A DNA stretch of 64,000 bases from Kuafuiihalomonas sp964473255 (GCA_964473255.1 CAYYOT010000011.1:1-64000), one strand, 5' to 3'. Shown: positions 1 through 9,230, counted from the first letter of the stretch. The notes: a model not told the origin generated them from the sequence alone. Numbers and translations are program-made.

Positions 1-1023
1 CTGGCCGTCGGTGATGGAGATGACGTTCGTCGGGATGTACGCCGAGACGTCGCCGGCCTGTGTTTCGATGATGGGTAGAGCCGTCAGCGAACCGGCGCCT
101 TCGACGTCCGACATCTTGGCCGCCCGCTCCAGCAGTCGACTGTGAAGATAGAACACGTCGCCCGGGTACGCCTCGCGACCCGGCGGTCGGCGCAGCAGAA
201 GGGCCAACTGACGATAAGCCACGGCTTGCTTCGACAAGTCGTCGTAGATGATGAGCGCGTGCTTGCCGTTATCTCGATAGTGCTCGGCCATCGTGACTCC
301 AGAGTAGGGAGCCAAGAACTGGAGAGGTGCGGGATCCGAGGCGTTGGCGGCGATGATGGTCGTGTAGTCCATCGCTCCCGACCGCTCCAGTCGCGCGTGC
401 ACCTGGGCTACGGTGGACTGCTTCTGACCAATGGCGACGTAAAAGCAGTGTAGGTCGCCGCCCTTTTGGTTGATGATCGTATCGATGGCGATCGCAGTCT
501 TACCCGTCTGACGGTCGCCGATGATCAGCTCACGCTGACCGCGCCCGATGGGAATCATCGTGTCGATGGCCTTGATGCCGGTTTGCATCGGTTCGTGAAC
601 CGGCTTGCGGCTGATGATCCCCGGCGCCTTCAGCTCGATGCGTCGGCGGTGTTCGCTCTCGATGGGGCCCTTACCGTCGATCGGCTCGCCCAGAGCGTCG
701 ACGACGCGGCCCAGGAGCGCGTCGCCGACCGGCACGTCGGCGATCCGGCCGCTGCGCCGCACCATGTCGCCCTCGCGAATGTGGGCCGCCTCGCCCATGA
801 TGGCCACGCCGACGCTGTTCTCCTCGAGGTTGAGCACCATCCCCTCGAGGCCGCCGGGAAACTCGACGAGCTCCCCGGCCTGAACATTTTCCAGGCCGTA
901 GATTCGAGCGATGCCGTCGCCGACCGAGACCACCGATCCGGTCTCCGCAATGTCGACTTTCTTGTCGTAGTCCTCGATCTGTTGGCGGATGATTTCCGAG
1001 ATCTCGTCGGCGCGAATCTGCAT
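1..1023 (-). CDS. atpA: ATP synthase F1 subunit alpha, 3' end outside window
   Basis: This is the alpha subunit of the F1 catalytic head of the proton-translocating ATP synthase, a regulatory and structural nucleotide-binding subunit on the cytoplasmic face of the inner membrane. The 341 codons present are about two thirds of the usual ~505. They start MQIRADEISEIIRQQIEDY and carry the P-loop GDRQTGKT at residues 169-176, and the reading frame is still open at base 1. The gene lies downstream of atpF', atpF and atpH on the same strand, as in classical atp operons, with a 103-bp spacer after atpH and no strong Shine-Dalgarno. The gamma, beta and epsilon genes would be expected beyond the window edge. 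Identification is secure. Confidence 0.97.
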   Translation of the reverse strand, partial: MQIRADEISEIIRQQIEDYDKKVDIAETGSVVSVGDGIARIYGLENVQAGELVEFPGGLEGMVLNLEENSVGVAIMGEAAHIREGDMVRRSGRIADVPVGDALLGRVVDALGEPIDGKGPIESEHRRRIELKAPGIISRKPVHEPMQTGIKAIDTMIPIGRGQRELIIGDRQTGKTAIAIDTIINQKGGDLHCFYVAIGQKQSTVAQVHARLERSGAMDYTTIIAANASDPAPLQFLAPYSGVTMAEHYRDNGKHALIIYDDLSKQAVAYRQLALLLRRPPGREAYPGDVFYLHSRLLERAAKMSDVEGAGSLTALPIIETQAGDVSAYIPTNVISITDGQ

Positions 1024-1126
1024 CGTGAGCGCGGCACCTAGCAGAGGGTCGGCTGGGTGCCAACTCCAAAAGAGGAGCTCGATTTTCTGAAATCGGATGT
1101 GATTCTAGGTGCTTACCGGCGGAGTT

Positions 1127-1678
1127 TCAGCCGGCGGCTTCCAGTCGTTCGCGAAGCCGGTCGAGCTCCGTCCGGATCGTGCCGTCGAAAACCATCGACC
1201 CGACCTGAGCTCGGACGCCGCCGATCAGATCAGGGTCAACGCGAACGTCGACTTCGAGCCGAAGGCCGGTCCGCTTCTCCAGCGCCTGCCGAACGCGGCC
1301 GAGCTCGTCTGCGCTCAGCTCTCGGGCCGTACTGATGCGTGCTCGGCGGCTGCCCGCCCGCTCGTCGGCCAGCTGGCCGAACGCCTCGACGATGTCGTCG
1401 ACTTCGAGCATGCGGCCGTTGTCCAGCAGCACCCGCAAAAAACGCGAAGTCACGTCCTGGACCTGCATCCGCTCGAGCACCGCCTTCAAGACGCTCGCCC
1501 TCTCCGCCGCTTCAACCGAAGGGTTGTGGAGGACATTGGCGAGGTCGCTCGATTCGTTGACCGCCGCCACGAAGGCGTCGAGCTCGTCCCGAATCTCGAC
1601 CACGGCATCGGCATTGGCCGACTCCAAGGTGTCGATGAGAGCTTCGGCGTAGCGCTGGGAGACTTCGTTGTTGGCCAT
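1127..1678 (-). CDS. atpH: ATP synthase F1 subunit delta (OSCP)
   Basis: This 183-residue protein is the delta/OSCP stalk subunit that ties the F1 head to the peripheral b/b' stator. It starts MANNEVSQRYAEALIDTLES, typical of the family's N-terminal helical domain. The C-terminal region VDVRVDPDLIGGVRAQVGS matches the conserved DPxLIGGxxxxxG motif. Length is normal. It starts three bases downstream of the atpF stop codon and is followed by atpA, so it sits in the atp operon. Confidence 0.95.
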   Translation of the reverse strand: MANNEVSQRYAEALIDTLESANADAVVEIRDELDAFVAAVNESSDLANVLHNPSVEAAERASVLKAVLERMQVQDVTSRFLRVLLDNGRMLEVDDIVEAFGQLADERAGSRRARISTARELSADELGRVRQALEKRTGLRLEVDVRVDPDLIGGVRAQVGSMVFDGTIRTELDRLRERLEAAG

Positions 1679-1681
1679 GGC

Positions 1682-2239
1682 TCAGTTCGCGCTCGTGCGG
1701 TCGAGCTGCGCGATGTACTCCTCGGTCAGGCGCCGCTGGTCATCGTCGGTCATGTCGCTGCGGATGAGACCCTCAGCCTGCTGGAGCGTCGCCTCGACGG
1801 CAGCCGTGCGGATGGCTCGCTCGACCTTGCGCATCTCTTGCTGGATCGTGAAGTCGCTTTCTCGAGCCAGCCGTTCGATGGCCCGCTCCGCTTCCTGCTC
1901 CATCCGGGCCTGGTCCGCTTTCGCTTGAGCCTCATAGGACTCGACCACCGCCTTGAATTCCTGCTCGAGGTTCGCGATCTTGCGGTTGTATTCTTCGAGT
2001 CGAGCTTCTGCCTCGGCTTGCTTCTGCTGAGCCTCCCGCATGCGCTCCTCGAGCTTCTTTCGTCGGTCGGCGAGTCCATCCCGGACGACCGGCCGAAGCC
2101 GGTAGGCCAAAAATCCGAAGAGCAGGATGAAATTCAGGGCCATGGACCCTATCTCGAACCAGTTGATCGAAGCGTCGCCCTCGTGGCCGCCGCCCGCGCC
2201 GATGGCGGCTGCGATCAGCGCCGTCGTGTGTGCGCTCAT
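1682..2239 (-). CDS. atpF: ATP synthase F0 subunit b
   Basis: A 185-residue peripheral-stalk subunit. An N-terminal extension of about 25 residues precedes one transmembrane segment (NWFEIGSMALNFILLFGFLAY). A long charged coiled coil of Glu, Arg, Lys, Gln and Ala follows to the C terminus. The protein anchors in the inner membrane and dimerises with the b' product of the gene just upstream. The start ATG overlaps the stop of atpF' (ATGA, 4 bp), which suggests translational coupling and matched synthesis of the two stalk partners. Confidence 0.92.
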   Translation of the reverse strand: MSAHTTALIAAAIGAGGGHEGDASINWFEIGSMALNFILLFGFLAYRLRPVVRDGLADRRKKLEERMREAQQKQAEAEARLEEYNRKIANLEQEFKAVVESYEAQAKADQARMEQEAERAIERLARESDFTIQQEMRKVERAIRTAAVEATLQQAEGLIRSDMTDDDQRRLTEEYIAQLDRTSAN

Positions 2240-2667
2240 GCCAGCTCCCTTCCGAGGAGCTTCGACGCCGTGCCCCGCGCGAGGGTTGCGGCCCGGGCTT
2301 GGACTTCAGCCATCGCCTGCTCGCGACTGTTTTCGAGGCTCTTCATTGCGTCGTCGATCTTGGCCGAAAGACGGGCCTTCTCTTCGTCGATCTTGGCATC
2401 CATCCGCTTTCGGGTCTCGTCCCGGATCGCGTTACGGCGCTCCATGCCTTCGGCGTTGGCTTTCCGGATCTGCTCGGCGAACGCCTGAGCCTGTTCTTCC
2501 GAGCGCTCCACCATCTTCCGCGCACGCTCCAACGCTCCCTCCAGACGGTCGTGACGCTCCTCGAACACCTTCAAAAAGGGACGAAAGACCAAGAGGTTGA
2601 GCATCACGACGGGGATAAGGAAGAGGATGAGAACGAGGATGTAGGTGAAATCCAGATCCAGCTCCAT
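2236..2667 (-). CDS. atpF': ATP synthase F0 subunit b' (second b-type subunit)
   Basis: This 143-residue protein is a second, shorter b-type stator subunit. A transmembrane helix lies almost at the N terminus (residues ~8-30, FTYILVLILFLIPVVMLNLL). The motif VFRPFLKVFEERHDR and a long coiled coil follow. Two b-type genes in tandem indicate a heterodimeric b/b' stalk, as known from phototrophs and several other lineages. It is the first atp gene in this run. No Shine-Dalgarno is visible before its ATG, and a possible -35/-10 pair lies so close upstream that a transcript from it would be nearly leaderless. Which of the two proteins is called b or b' is a matter of convention. Confidence 0.88.
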   Translation of the reverse strand: MELDLDFTYILVLILFLIPVVMLNLLVFRPFLKVFEERHDRLEGALERARKMVERSEEQAQAFAEQIRKANAEGMERRNAIRDETRKRMDAKIDEEKARLSAKIDDAMKSLENSREQAMAEVQARAATLARGTASKLLGRELA

Positions 2668-2676
2668 CGCGCCGCT

Positions 2677-2705
2677 CGCATATCGGCGCGACCTGGTCGA
2701 GTCAA
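2677..2705 (-). promoter_or_regulatory. Possible promoter of the atpF'-F-H-A genes
   Basis: On the minus strand TTGACT (2700-2705) is followed after 17 bases by TATGCG (2677-2682). The -35 box is one base from the sigma-70 consensus. The -10 box matches only its first three bases. Transcription would begin about three bases before the atpF' ATG at 2667. This is a pattern match only; reading through from pmbA is an alternative. Confidence 0.25.
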
Positions 2706-2767
2706 GGAGTGCCGGCCCCGGCGGAACCCCTGCGAGAACGGTTTCAGAGTGATCCTGGGCTGTGGCG

Positions 2768-4129
2768 TCAGGTGCCGGAGACCGTCATGCGCGAGACCCG
2801 GAAGGTCGGAGCGGCGATCCGCGTCTTGGGGTCGAGATCGGTTCCGACGGCGTCGATGCCCTTGAACAGGTCCACGAAGTTGGCGCTGATCGTGATCTCC
2901 CCGACCGGATAGGCCAGCGCACCATTCTCGATCCAGTGGCCCTCGGCCCCGCGGCTGAAGTCTCCGGTGACGGGGTTGAAGCCGAATCCCATCATGGACG
3001 TGACGTACAGGCCCCGCTTCGTCTCGGAGATGATGGCCTCGGGGTCCATCGACCCGGCCGCCAGATGGAAGTTCGAGGCGCTCACGCTGGGGCGGCTCAG
3101 ACTCCGGCCGGCGCTACCGGTGCTCGCGCGCCCCAGCTTGTGGCCGCTGTAGGTGTCGAGAAGAAAGGTCTCGAGTCGACCGCCGTCGACGACGACGTTC
3201 CTGCGACTCGGCAGACCATCCCCGTCGAACGACCGCGACCCCGGCAGGCGTGGGCGCAGGGGGTCGTCCGTCATCGTGACCAGGGGGCTCGCCACGTCCT
3301 GGCCCTCGCGGTCGGCCAAGTAGGTGGACCGTCGGTAGACCGCCGAGCCGGTGATGCATCCGAAGAACGCGCCGACCAAGGCGCGGCCGGCGTCCGGGTC
3401 GAAGATCACGGGAACCTGGCAGGAGTCCACCTTGCGCGAGCCGAGGCGGGCAACGGTTCGCCGAGCGGCTTCTGCTCCCACGCTCTCCGGGGACGCAAGA
3501 TCGCTCAAGAATCGGCGCGCGTCCCAGTAGGAGGCCCGTCGCTTCTTTCCGTCGGGCTCGTCCGCCAGCGGTTGCACGCTCACGCTCACGATCGACGAGG
3601 CCTCGCCGCGCGAGAAGCCCGCCGTGTTGGCGAAGCCAAAGCTCCCGATGGAGCGAGCGCAGCTGCCGCCATCGCTGTTCGTGATGCGCGTGTCGGCTTC
3701 GCGGGCCGCGGCTTCCGCCCGGTGGGCGTGATCGGCAGCGCTACCGGCATCGAAGTCGACGAGGCTGGGGTCGACCAGCTCCAGCTCCACGAAGTGCTGA
3801 GCCAGCTCGCTCGCGTCGGGAGGAGCCGACGCGGGGTCCGGTTCCGCGAGGGCGGCCAAGGCGAGGGCGTCCTCGACGAGGACCTCCAGGCCGTGCAGGC
3901 TCAGGTCGCTGGTTGTAGCCATCGCCGTCCGCTCACCGACGATCACGCGGAGACCGGCGTTTCGGCTGCCGGCTTCTTCGACTCGCTCGATCTCTCCCAG
4001 TCGGACCCGAACCGAAAGGTCTCGGCTTCGGGAAACCAGGGCTTCGGCGTAATCGGCGCCGCGCTTCTTCGCGGTCGAAACCAGGTCGAGCGCCTGGTCG
4101 GTCAGCTCCGCGGTCGTCCGGTCGTCCAT
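2768..4129 (-). CDS. pmbA: TldE/PmbA-type subunit of the TldD-TldE peptide-processing protease
   Basis: A 453-residue member of the TldD/PmbA family (peptidase U62). In Escherichia coli the TldE (PmbA) protein lacks the metal-binding motif and forms a heterodimer with the catalytic TldD, which digests unfolded peptides and matures microcins. This protein also lacks an HExxxH motif. It has the family's C-terminal region (SRGAEGHWIENGALAYPVGE and ITISANFVDLFKGIDAVGTD). Length is typical. Its presumed partner tldD lies 12.5 kb away on the same strand (16688-18124). The ATG is 32 bases downstream of the LOG-family gene and 100 bp separate it from the atp genes. Cytoplasmic. Confidence 0.9.
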   Translation of the reverse strand: MDDRTTAELTDQALDLVSTAKKRGADYAEALVSRSRDLSVRVRLGEIERVEEAGSRNAGLRVIVGERTAMATTSDLSLHGLEVLVEDALALAALAEPDPASAPPDASELAQHFVELELVDPSLVDFDAGSAADHAHRAEAAAREADTRITNSDGGSCARSIGSFGFANTAGFSRGEASSIVSVSVQPLADEPDGKKRRASYWDARRFLSDLASPESVGAEAARRTVARLGSRKVDSCQVPVIFDPDAGRALVGAFFGCITGSAVYRRSTYLADREGQDVASPLVTMTDDPLRPRLPGSRSFDGDGLPSRRNVVVDGGRLETFLLDTYSGHKLGRASTGSAGRSLSRPSVSASNFHLAAGSMDPEAIISETKRGLYVTSMMGFGFNPVTGDFSRGAEGHWIENGALAYPVGEITISANFVDLFKGIDAVGTDLDPKTRIAAPTFRVSRMTVSGT

Positions 4130-4161
4130 TGCGGAGACGCTCGGGCCTCACCTCGAACAGG

Positions 4162-4944
4162 TCAAGCGCTTCGCGGTCCTCCGGACGCCGGATCATTCGA
4201 ATAGACCTCGCTCAGGTCCGCGGTCGACCGGGACTCGACGTCCTTTCGGTCGGAGCCGGACTCGCCCGCCGCCAAGCGAGCTGCTTCGGCGGGATCGTCG
4301 GTCACGGTCAGGAGCTCGACATCGGACGACGAGATCTTTCCCGTCGAGAGCGCTTGGTTGGAGATCCAGTCGATCAATCCACCCCAATAGTCGCTCCCGA
4401 AGAGCACGAGCGGGAAGTCGTGGATCTTCCCGGTTTGGATCAACGTCAAGGCTTCGAAAAGTTCGTCGAGCGTTCCAAAGCCACCGGGAAAGATGACGAA
4501 AGCGCGAGCGTACTTCACCAGCATGGTCTTGCGGACCATGAAGTAGCGGAAGTCGACGGCGAGCTCGACGTAGGGATTGCGGCGCTGCTCGAAGGGAAGC
4601 TCGATGTTGAGTCCCACCGAACGGGCGCCGACATCCATCGCGCCTTGATTGGCGGCCTGCATGATGCCGGGGCCGCCTCCGGTGATGATGGCGAGACCCC
4701 GTTCGCCGAGGCGTCGAGCTACCTCCCGGGCCGCGGAGTATTCGGGCGTGTCGGGCTTGGTTCGTGCCGACCCGAATATCGTCACTGCTGGTCCGAGGTG
4801 GGCGAGGGTGTCGAAGCCCTCGACCAGCTCGGCCTGAATGCGAAGTACGCGCCAAGGATCACCGTCCGTGAAGTCGAAGAACGACTCGTCCTGAGTCGGT
4901 GTGCCGAGGATCCGAGAGCGATTGAGCGTCCGTCCGTTCGCCAT
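4162..4944 (-). CDS. LOG-family protein (TIGR00730, lysine decarboxylase-like Rossmann fold)
   Basis: This 260-residue cytoplasmic protein belongs to the LOG family, often misannotated as lysine decarboxylase. Characterised members are cytokinin riboside 5'-monophosphate phosphoribohydrolases that release adenine-type bases from nucleotides. The Rossmann signature ITGGGPGIMQAANQGA and the diagnostic PGGFGTLDE motif are both present. I chose the ATG at 4944 (MANGRTLNRSRILG) because the frame upstream reads as antisense of the neighbouring gene and has no family similarity. The C terminus (after ~residue 230) is a polar tail. The bacterial substrate is not known from sequence alone. Confidence 0.85.
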   Translation of the reverse strand: MANGRTLNRSRILGTPTQDESFFDFTDGDPWRVLRIQAELVEGFDTLAHLGPAVTIFGSARTKPDTPEYSAAREVARRLGERGLAIITGGGPGIMQAANQGAMDVGARSVGLNIELPFEQRRNPYVELAVDFRYFMVRKTMLVKYARAFVIFPGGFGTLDELFEALTLIQTGKIHDFPLVLFGSDYWGGLIDWISNQALSTGKISSSDVELLTVTDDPAEAARLAAGESGSDRKDVESRSTADLSEVYSNDPASGGPRSA

Positions 4945-5000
4945 GGTGCCTGACCTGTAGCAAGCGCCCTGCGTCCTCACAAAGGCGGCCGGCGTCACGA

Positions 5001-7307
5001 CTAGGGGCAGCTTTGGAGGCCTTCGATCCAGGACTCGACGAGGCTCACACCCTGGTCGTCGACGACTTCGGACGCCAGCGGCGGCATGCGGTGAACGTCG
5101 GTGCGTCGCATCCGTTCGAGGAGCACCGAGTTTTCCAGGGACCCCGCCGCCACCACCCGCGCCTCGTCGAGGCCCAGGTCCGATCCTTGCGGCGCACCGC
5201 AGACGCCCGTGTCGGCCAGCGCCGTCGAAAAGCGAAGGTCGAGATCGCCTCGGCCCGGACCATCGGGACGGTGACAATTCGAGCAGTTCACGTGCAGATA
5301 CGCCCGCGCGCGGTCCGCCACGGGCGCATCGGAGCCATAGGCGGGCAAACGACTTCCGTCGTCGTCTCCCTCCACGAGTCCGATGGCCTTCCACGTTTGC
5401 AGCTGAGGCGCCGACCGCCCGGTGCGGTACGTGATCTCGCCCTGGAGCTGCGCCGCTTCCAGCCCCAGGCTGAAGCCGGCCGCCGCCGTATGGCACTGCG
5501 CGCACTGTCCGCGACTGGGGATCAGCCAGTCCCCGCCCGGCACGTCCACGCGGGTCTCACCGTCGACCAGGTCCGCGTCGGTCTGAGCTTCGTTCCAGGC
5601 GTAGGTGTAGCCGCCCCAGTTCCCGTCCGAGTGCCGCATGTATAGACGCGTCTCGACCCGGCGCGGCGGTTGCCCCGCCCAAAACGCTTTGACCAAGACC
5701 GTTCCCACGGGGAAGACGATATCGCCGTCGTCGTCCAGCGTGGCGCTGGTCTCGTCCGGGAGAGCAGCCCAGCGTTCTTTTCTGGCACCGTCGGACCAGA
5801 GCGTGGCGCTCGGCCGGTAGGGGATGAGCCCCGGGACGGGCTGTGCGGGATCGTCCGGCTCGAAGCACCCGGTCTCGCTCAGCCGCTGAGGAAACGCGCC
5901 CGGCTCCGGCGGGTCACCATCGCGAACCAGTCGGTAGATGCGGCCGTCGTTCAGGTTGGCGAGCAAAAGCTCGCCTTGATCATCCTCGCCGAAGGAGGCC
6001 ACGCCCGACCCCAGCGCACCCAGAAACTGATTCGACCATTCGGCGGTGATCGGGTCTCGACTGAGCCCCCAAAAGCGCCCGGAAACGAAGTCCGCGTATA
6101 CGTAAACGCCCACCAGCTCGGGGATGGCCGTTCCCCGGTACACGAAGCCGCCGGTCACCGATCTTCCGTCCGCCCGAGGGTAGGCCCAGACCGGGTCGTC
6201 GAAGGCATTCAGGTCGCAGCCTGCGCGGTAGCAAACGAAACCCTCCTTCCGATTCCAGCCGTAGTTTCCGCCGCGCTCGATGATGTCGATCTCTTCGAAC
6301 ATCACCTGACCGACGTCCCCGGCCCAAAGCCGTCCCGTGTTTCGGTCGAAGCTGAAGCGCCAAGGGTTGCGCAGGCCCCACGCGTAGATCCCGGGGGCGC
6401 CCCCGGTCACGGCAAAGGGATTGTCGGCGGGAATCGTGTAGGGGGCTTCACCGTCGACGTCGATCCTGAGGATCGCGCCGAGCAACGTGTTCTGATTCTG
6501 GCCGTTGCCCAAGGGGTCGCCACCCCGTCCGCCATCACCGGTGGCGAGATAGAGGCGCCCGTCCGGTCCGAACTCGACGTGGCCCCCGTTATGGTTGTCG
6601 TACGGCTTGTCGAAGTCGAGGACGGTGGTCTCCGAGCCCGGATCGAACGTCGCGCCGCCGTCGTTGGAGAGGAACTCCGAGAGAAGTGAGCGCGGTTCGC
6701 CCAGCGTCGAAGTTCCCGTGTACGAGAGGAACACGCGTCCGTTCACGTCGAACTCGGGGTGGAAGACAAAGCTGAGGAGGCCCTCCTCGTTCGCATTCGA
6801 GTCGACGCGGTCGCGGATGTCGATGACCACTTCCGCTTCATCCACGTCGACGCGGTTCTCGAAGCGGAGGATGCGGCCGGCGCGCTCCACGACGTAGACC
6901 CAGTCGCCGGAGCTGCTGGTGCGAACGAGCAGGGGTCGCGAGAACGCGGGCAGGTCGGGGAAGGCATTCGCCCGCCGCAGAGCCACGCCCGGTGTCGCCG
7001 GGGGCTCGACGGCCAGGCAGGTCGGATTCGCCGGCCGTTCGTCGAGCCCCGACGGCGGGCCACCCGCGTCCGGCATGGCGTCGGGAAGCCGAGCGTCGGG
7101 TTGACTGGCGTCAGGGCCTCGCGCGTCGGGCAGCGAGGCCATTGCGTCGGGCAAAGGGGGTACATCCGCAAGGTCGATTGCGTCGGCCGGGCCCCCGTCG
7201 GTCCGACCAGCGGCGCCGATTTCCGCCGAGCCGCAGGCAGCCAGAAGCCAGCACGAAACGACGGCCCTCTTCACGCCGCCCTTGTGCCCCGAGGCTGCGG
7301 TTCTCAT
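5001..7307 (-). CDS. Lipoprotein fusing a PQQ-type sugar dehydrogenase propeller to a two-CxxCH cytochrome-like domain
   Basis: This 768-residue protein looks like a periplasmic or surface lipoprotein, with a signal peptide ending in the lipobox LLAAC (Cys ~25). A Pro-Asp-Ala-rich linker follows (residues ~35-85). Residues ~95-460 are a glucose/sorbosone dehydrogenase-type beta-propeller (VVERAGRILRFENRV, FHPEFDVNGRVFLSYTG, YLATGDGGRGGDPLGNGQNQ, WGLRNPWRFSFD). The C-terminal ~300 residues carry two CxxCH sites, CAQCH (~residue 602) and CSNCH (~674), plus a late MPPLASE that may supply a Met ligand. Inferred function is PQQ- or heme-linked oxidation of a sugar or polyol with electrons passed to the attached cytochrome domain. 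The substrate is unknown and cofactor identity is not proven by sequence. Confidence 0.8.
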   Translation of the reverse strand: MRTAASGHKGGVKRAVVSCWLLAACGSAEIGAAGRTDGGPADAIDLADVPPLPDAMASLPDARGPDASQPDARLPDAMPDAGGPPSGLDERPANPTCLAVEPPATPGVALRRANAFPDLPAFSRPLLVRTSSSGDWVYVVERAGRILRFENRVDVDEAEVVIDIRDRVDSNANEEGLLSFVFHPEFDVNGRVFLSYTGTSTLGEPRSLLSEFLSNDGGATFDPGSETTVLDFDKPYDNHNGGHVEFGPDGRLYLATGDGGRGGDPLGNGQNQNTLLGAILRIDVDGEAPYTIPADNPFAVTGGAPGIYAWGLRNPWRFSFDRNTGRLWAGDVGQVMFEEIDIIERGGNYGWNRKEGFVCYRAGCDLNAFDDPVWAYPRADGRSVTGGFVYRGTAIPELVGVYVYADFVSGRFWGLSRDPITAEWSNQFLGALGSGVASFGEDDQGELLLANLNDGRIYRLVRDGDPPEPGAFPQRLSETGCFEPDDPAQPVPGLIPYRPSATLWSDGARKERWAALPDETSATLDDDGDIVFPVGTVLVKAFWAGQPPRRVETRLYMRHSDGNWGGYTYAWNEAQTDADLVDGETRVDVPGGDWLIPSRGQCAQCHTAAAGFSLGLEAAQLQGEITYRTGRSAPQLQTWKAIGLVEGDDDGSRLPAYGSDAPVADRARAYLHVNCSNCHRPDGPGRGDLDLRFSTALADTGVCGAPQGSDLGLDEARVVAAGSLENSVLLERMRRTDVHRMPPLASEVVDDQGVSLVESWIEGLQSCP

Positions 7308-7334
7308 CCAGCCCGGCGGCCGTTAAAAACCGAG

Positions 7335-9230
7335 TCAGGCGTGCTGCAGGTAGGTCTTACCGCGATACATTGCGGCCAAAACGGCGAAGATCACCGCTGC
7401 CGCCGTCATCAATCCGGTGAACAGCCAGAAGAACTGCGACAGCTCGTAGGTTTTCTGGAGCGGAGCCAAAAAGGCGACCAGGAGGTTTCCCATCGTCACG
7501 CCGAGCAGCCAGAATCCCATGATGGTGGATTTCATGGTTCGAGGTGCCTGGGTGTAGGCAAACTCCAGACCCGTGACCGAGACCAGCACCTCGGAAGTCG
7601 TCATGACGAGATAGGGCACCACCTGCCACAATGCGTGCACCTGCCCTTCGCCCACCGACTCGATGCGCATCTGTAGGACGGCCGCGATCATGAAAGCCAC
7701 CGCAGCCAGGAACATCCCGATCGTCATCTTGCGCAGGGGAGGGACGACGATGCCGCGTTGGGAAAGCGGCTGCCAGACGAAAGCGTTGAGCCCGGGAATG
7801 ATCATCATGACCATCAGGGGGTTTAGGGCGGACAGCTGCGGGGCTTCGAGCTCGATCTCGGTCCAGGTCCCGCGAAGCAGGTCGAGCAAGCCGGCCCCTC
7901 CCATCAACACGGCCGCGACGGCCAGAATACCGCGCACGACCGATGATGGAATCAGGACGTTCGACACGCGGAACATCAGCCAAGTTCCGCCGAAGATCGA
8001 AAGACCGATGGCCGTCACGAGGCCGGTCTGCCAAAGGTGCGCCGGAGCGGCGAACGACAGGTCCATCTGATTCGCCTGTTCGATCCAGGTCGATGCGTGC
8101 TGGTCGAACAAGGCCCAGAAAACGCTGACCATCGAGAAGACCAGCATGATGCGAAGGACCGCCACCGGCCCTTCACCGATCTCCTCGCCAAACTCTCGCT
8201 TGGCGGGATCGAAGAAGCCGTCTCCCGGCGAACGCTTGGCTCGAAAGGAGTACACGAGGATCGAAAGAAAGCCGAAGGACGGTTCGATCCGCTGGCGATA
8301 GCTGAACAGAGCAAAGCCGGCGACAACCCCGGCCGCGGTCAGCCCGAGCAAAGGCAGGTAGTGAATCAAGGCTCGGGTGAAGATCTCGCCCAGGCTCGCG
8401 TCGGACGGCAGCGCCGCGGCAAAGCCTTCCCACATCACGAAATAACCGGTCAGCAGGGCGAAGATCGGGCTGAATAACAGGATCGTGCTCAAAGTGTCCC
8501 AGACTCCGAGCATGCCCCCTGGCTGAGGCTTTTGGTGGATGAACTTCTTTCGGCCCAGCCAGAAGATGAAGGTTGCGATCCCCATCAGGACGCCCGGCAC
8601 GCCGAAGGCGACCTCCGCTCCGTAGACGCGATACAGGTAGGGCGTGAGCAAGGTGGAAAACAGGGAGCCGAAATTGATGATGAAGTAGAAGATCTGGAAG
8701 ACGCCCGTCACGAGATGGGCGTTCTTGGCCGTGAATTGGTCGCCCACATTCGCGGAGACGCAGGGCTTGATGCCTCCCGAGCCGACCGCGATCAGCGCCA
8801 GACCTGCGTACATGCCGAGCTCCGCGCCCTGGATCTGGCCCATCTCTCCCAGCCGTCCCGCGACCGCGAGTACGGCGTGGCCCGCACAGTAGATGAGCGA
8901 GACCCAGAAGATGACGTTGTACTTCCCGAGAAGACGGTCGGCGAGAACGGCGCCGATCAGCGGGAAGAGGTACACGCCTGCGTTGAAGAGATGAACGATC
9001 TCGGTCGCGTGGGCCCGCGCCGCCGCCATGTCCGTCTCGCCCACCTGAGCCGGGTCCACGAAGTGAACGAAGAGGCTCGTCAGATAGACGTACAGGATGG
9101 CCTTCATCCCGTAGTAGCTGAAGCGTTCGGCGCCCTCGTTGCCGACGATGTACGGAATGCCGGGGGGGTAGTCGTTACTCCGCTGGGGCGTCTGGGTTGC
9201 CGGCTCGGCAGATACTGTCGATGCAGTCAT
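7335..9230 (-). CDS. POT/PTR2-family proton-dependent oligopeptide transporter
   Basis: A 631-residue inner-membrane transporter of the proton-coupled oligopeptide family (major facilitator fold, about 14 hydrophobic segments). The family motif ExxERFxYYG is present near the N terminus as NEGAERFSYYGMKAIL. The cytoplasmic N-terminal tail is rich in Ser, Thr, Pro and Gln. It should import di- or tripeptides with protons. I prefer the ATG at 9230; an in-frame GTG three codons upstream (9239) is equally possible, and neither has a clear Shine-Dalgarno. It is divergent from the HYDIN-repeat lipoprotein across ~220 bp. The next gene downstream starts only 27 bp after its stop, so the two may share a transcript. 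Confidence 0.9.
   Translation of the reverse strand: MTASTVSAEPATQTPQRSNDYPPGIPYIVGNEGAERFSYYGMKAILYVYLTSLFVHFVDPAQVGETDMAAARAHATEIVHLFNAGVYLFPLIGAVLADRLLGKYNVIFWVSLIYCAGHAVLAVAGRLGEMGQIQGAELGMYAGLALIAVGSGGIKPCVSANVGDQFTAKNAHLVTGVFQIFYFIINFGSLFSTLLTPYLYRVYGAEVAFGVPGVLMGIATFIFWLGRKKFIHQKPQPGGMLGVWDTLSTILLFSPIFALLTGYFVMWEGFAAALPSDASLGEIFTRALIHYLPLLGLTAAGVVAGFALFSYRQRIEPSFGFLSILVYSFRAKRSPGDGFFDPAKREFGEEIGEGPVAVLRIMLVFSMVSVFWALFDQHASTWIEQANQMDLSFAAPAHLWQTGLVTAIGLSIFGGTWLMFRVSNVLIPSSVVRGILAVAAVLMGGAGLLDLLRGTWTEIELEAPQLSALNPLMVMMIIPGLNAFVWQPLSQRGIVVPPLRKMTIGMFLAAVAFMIAAVLQMRIESVGEGQVHALWQVVPYLVMTTSEVLVSVTGLEFAYTQAPRTMKSTIMGFWLLGVTMGNLLVAFLAPLQKTYELSQFFWLFTGLMTAAAVIFAVLAAMYRGKTYLQHA

Noticed and set aside
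1109..2488. Long open plus-strand frame opposite the atp genes
   Set aside because: It is antisense to atpH, atpF and atpF', which match known families. High-GC sequence keeps opposite frames open; no start signal or family motif is seen.
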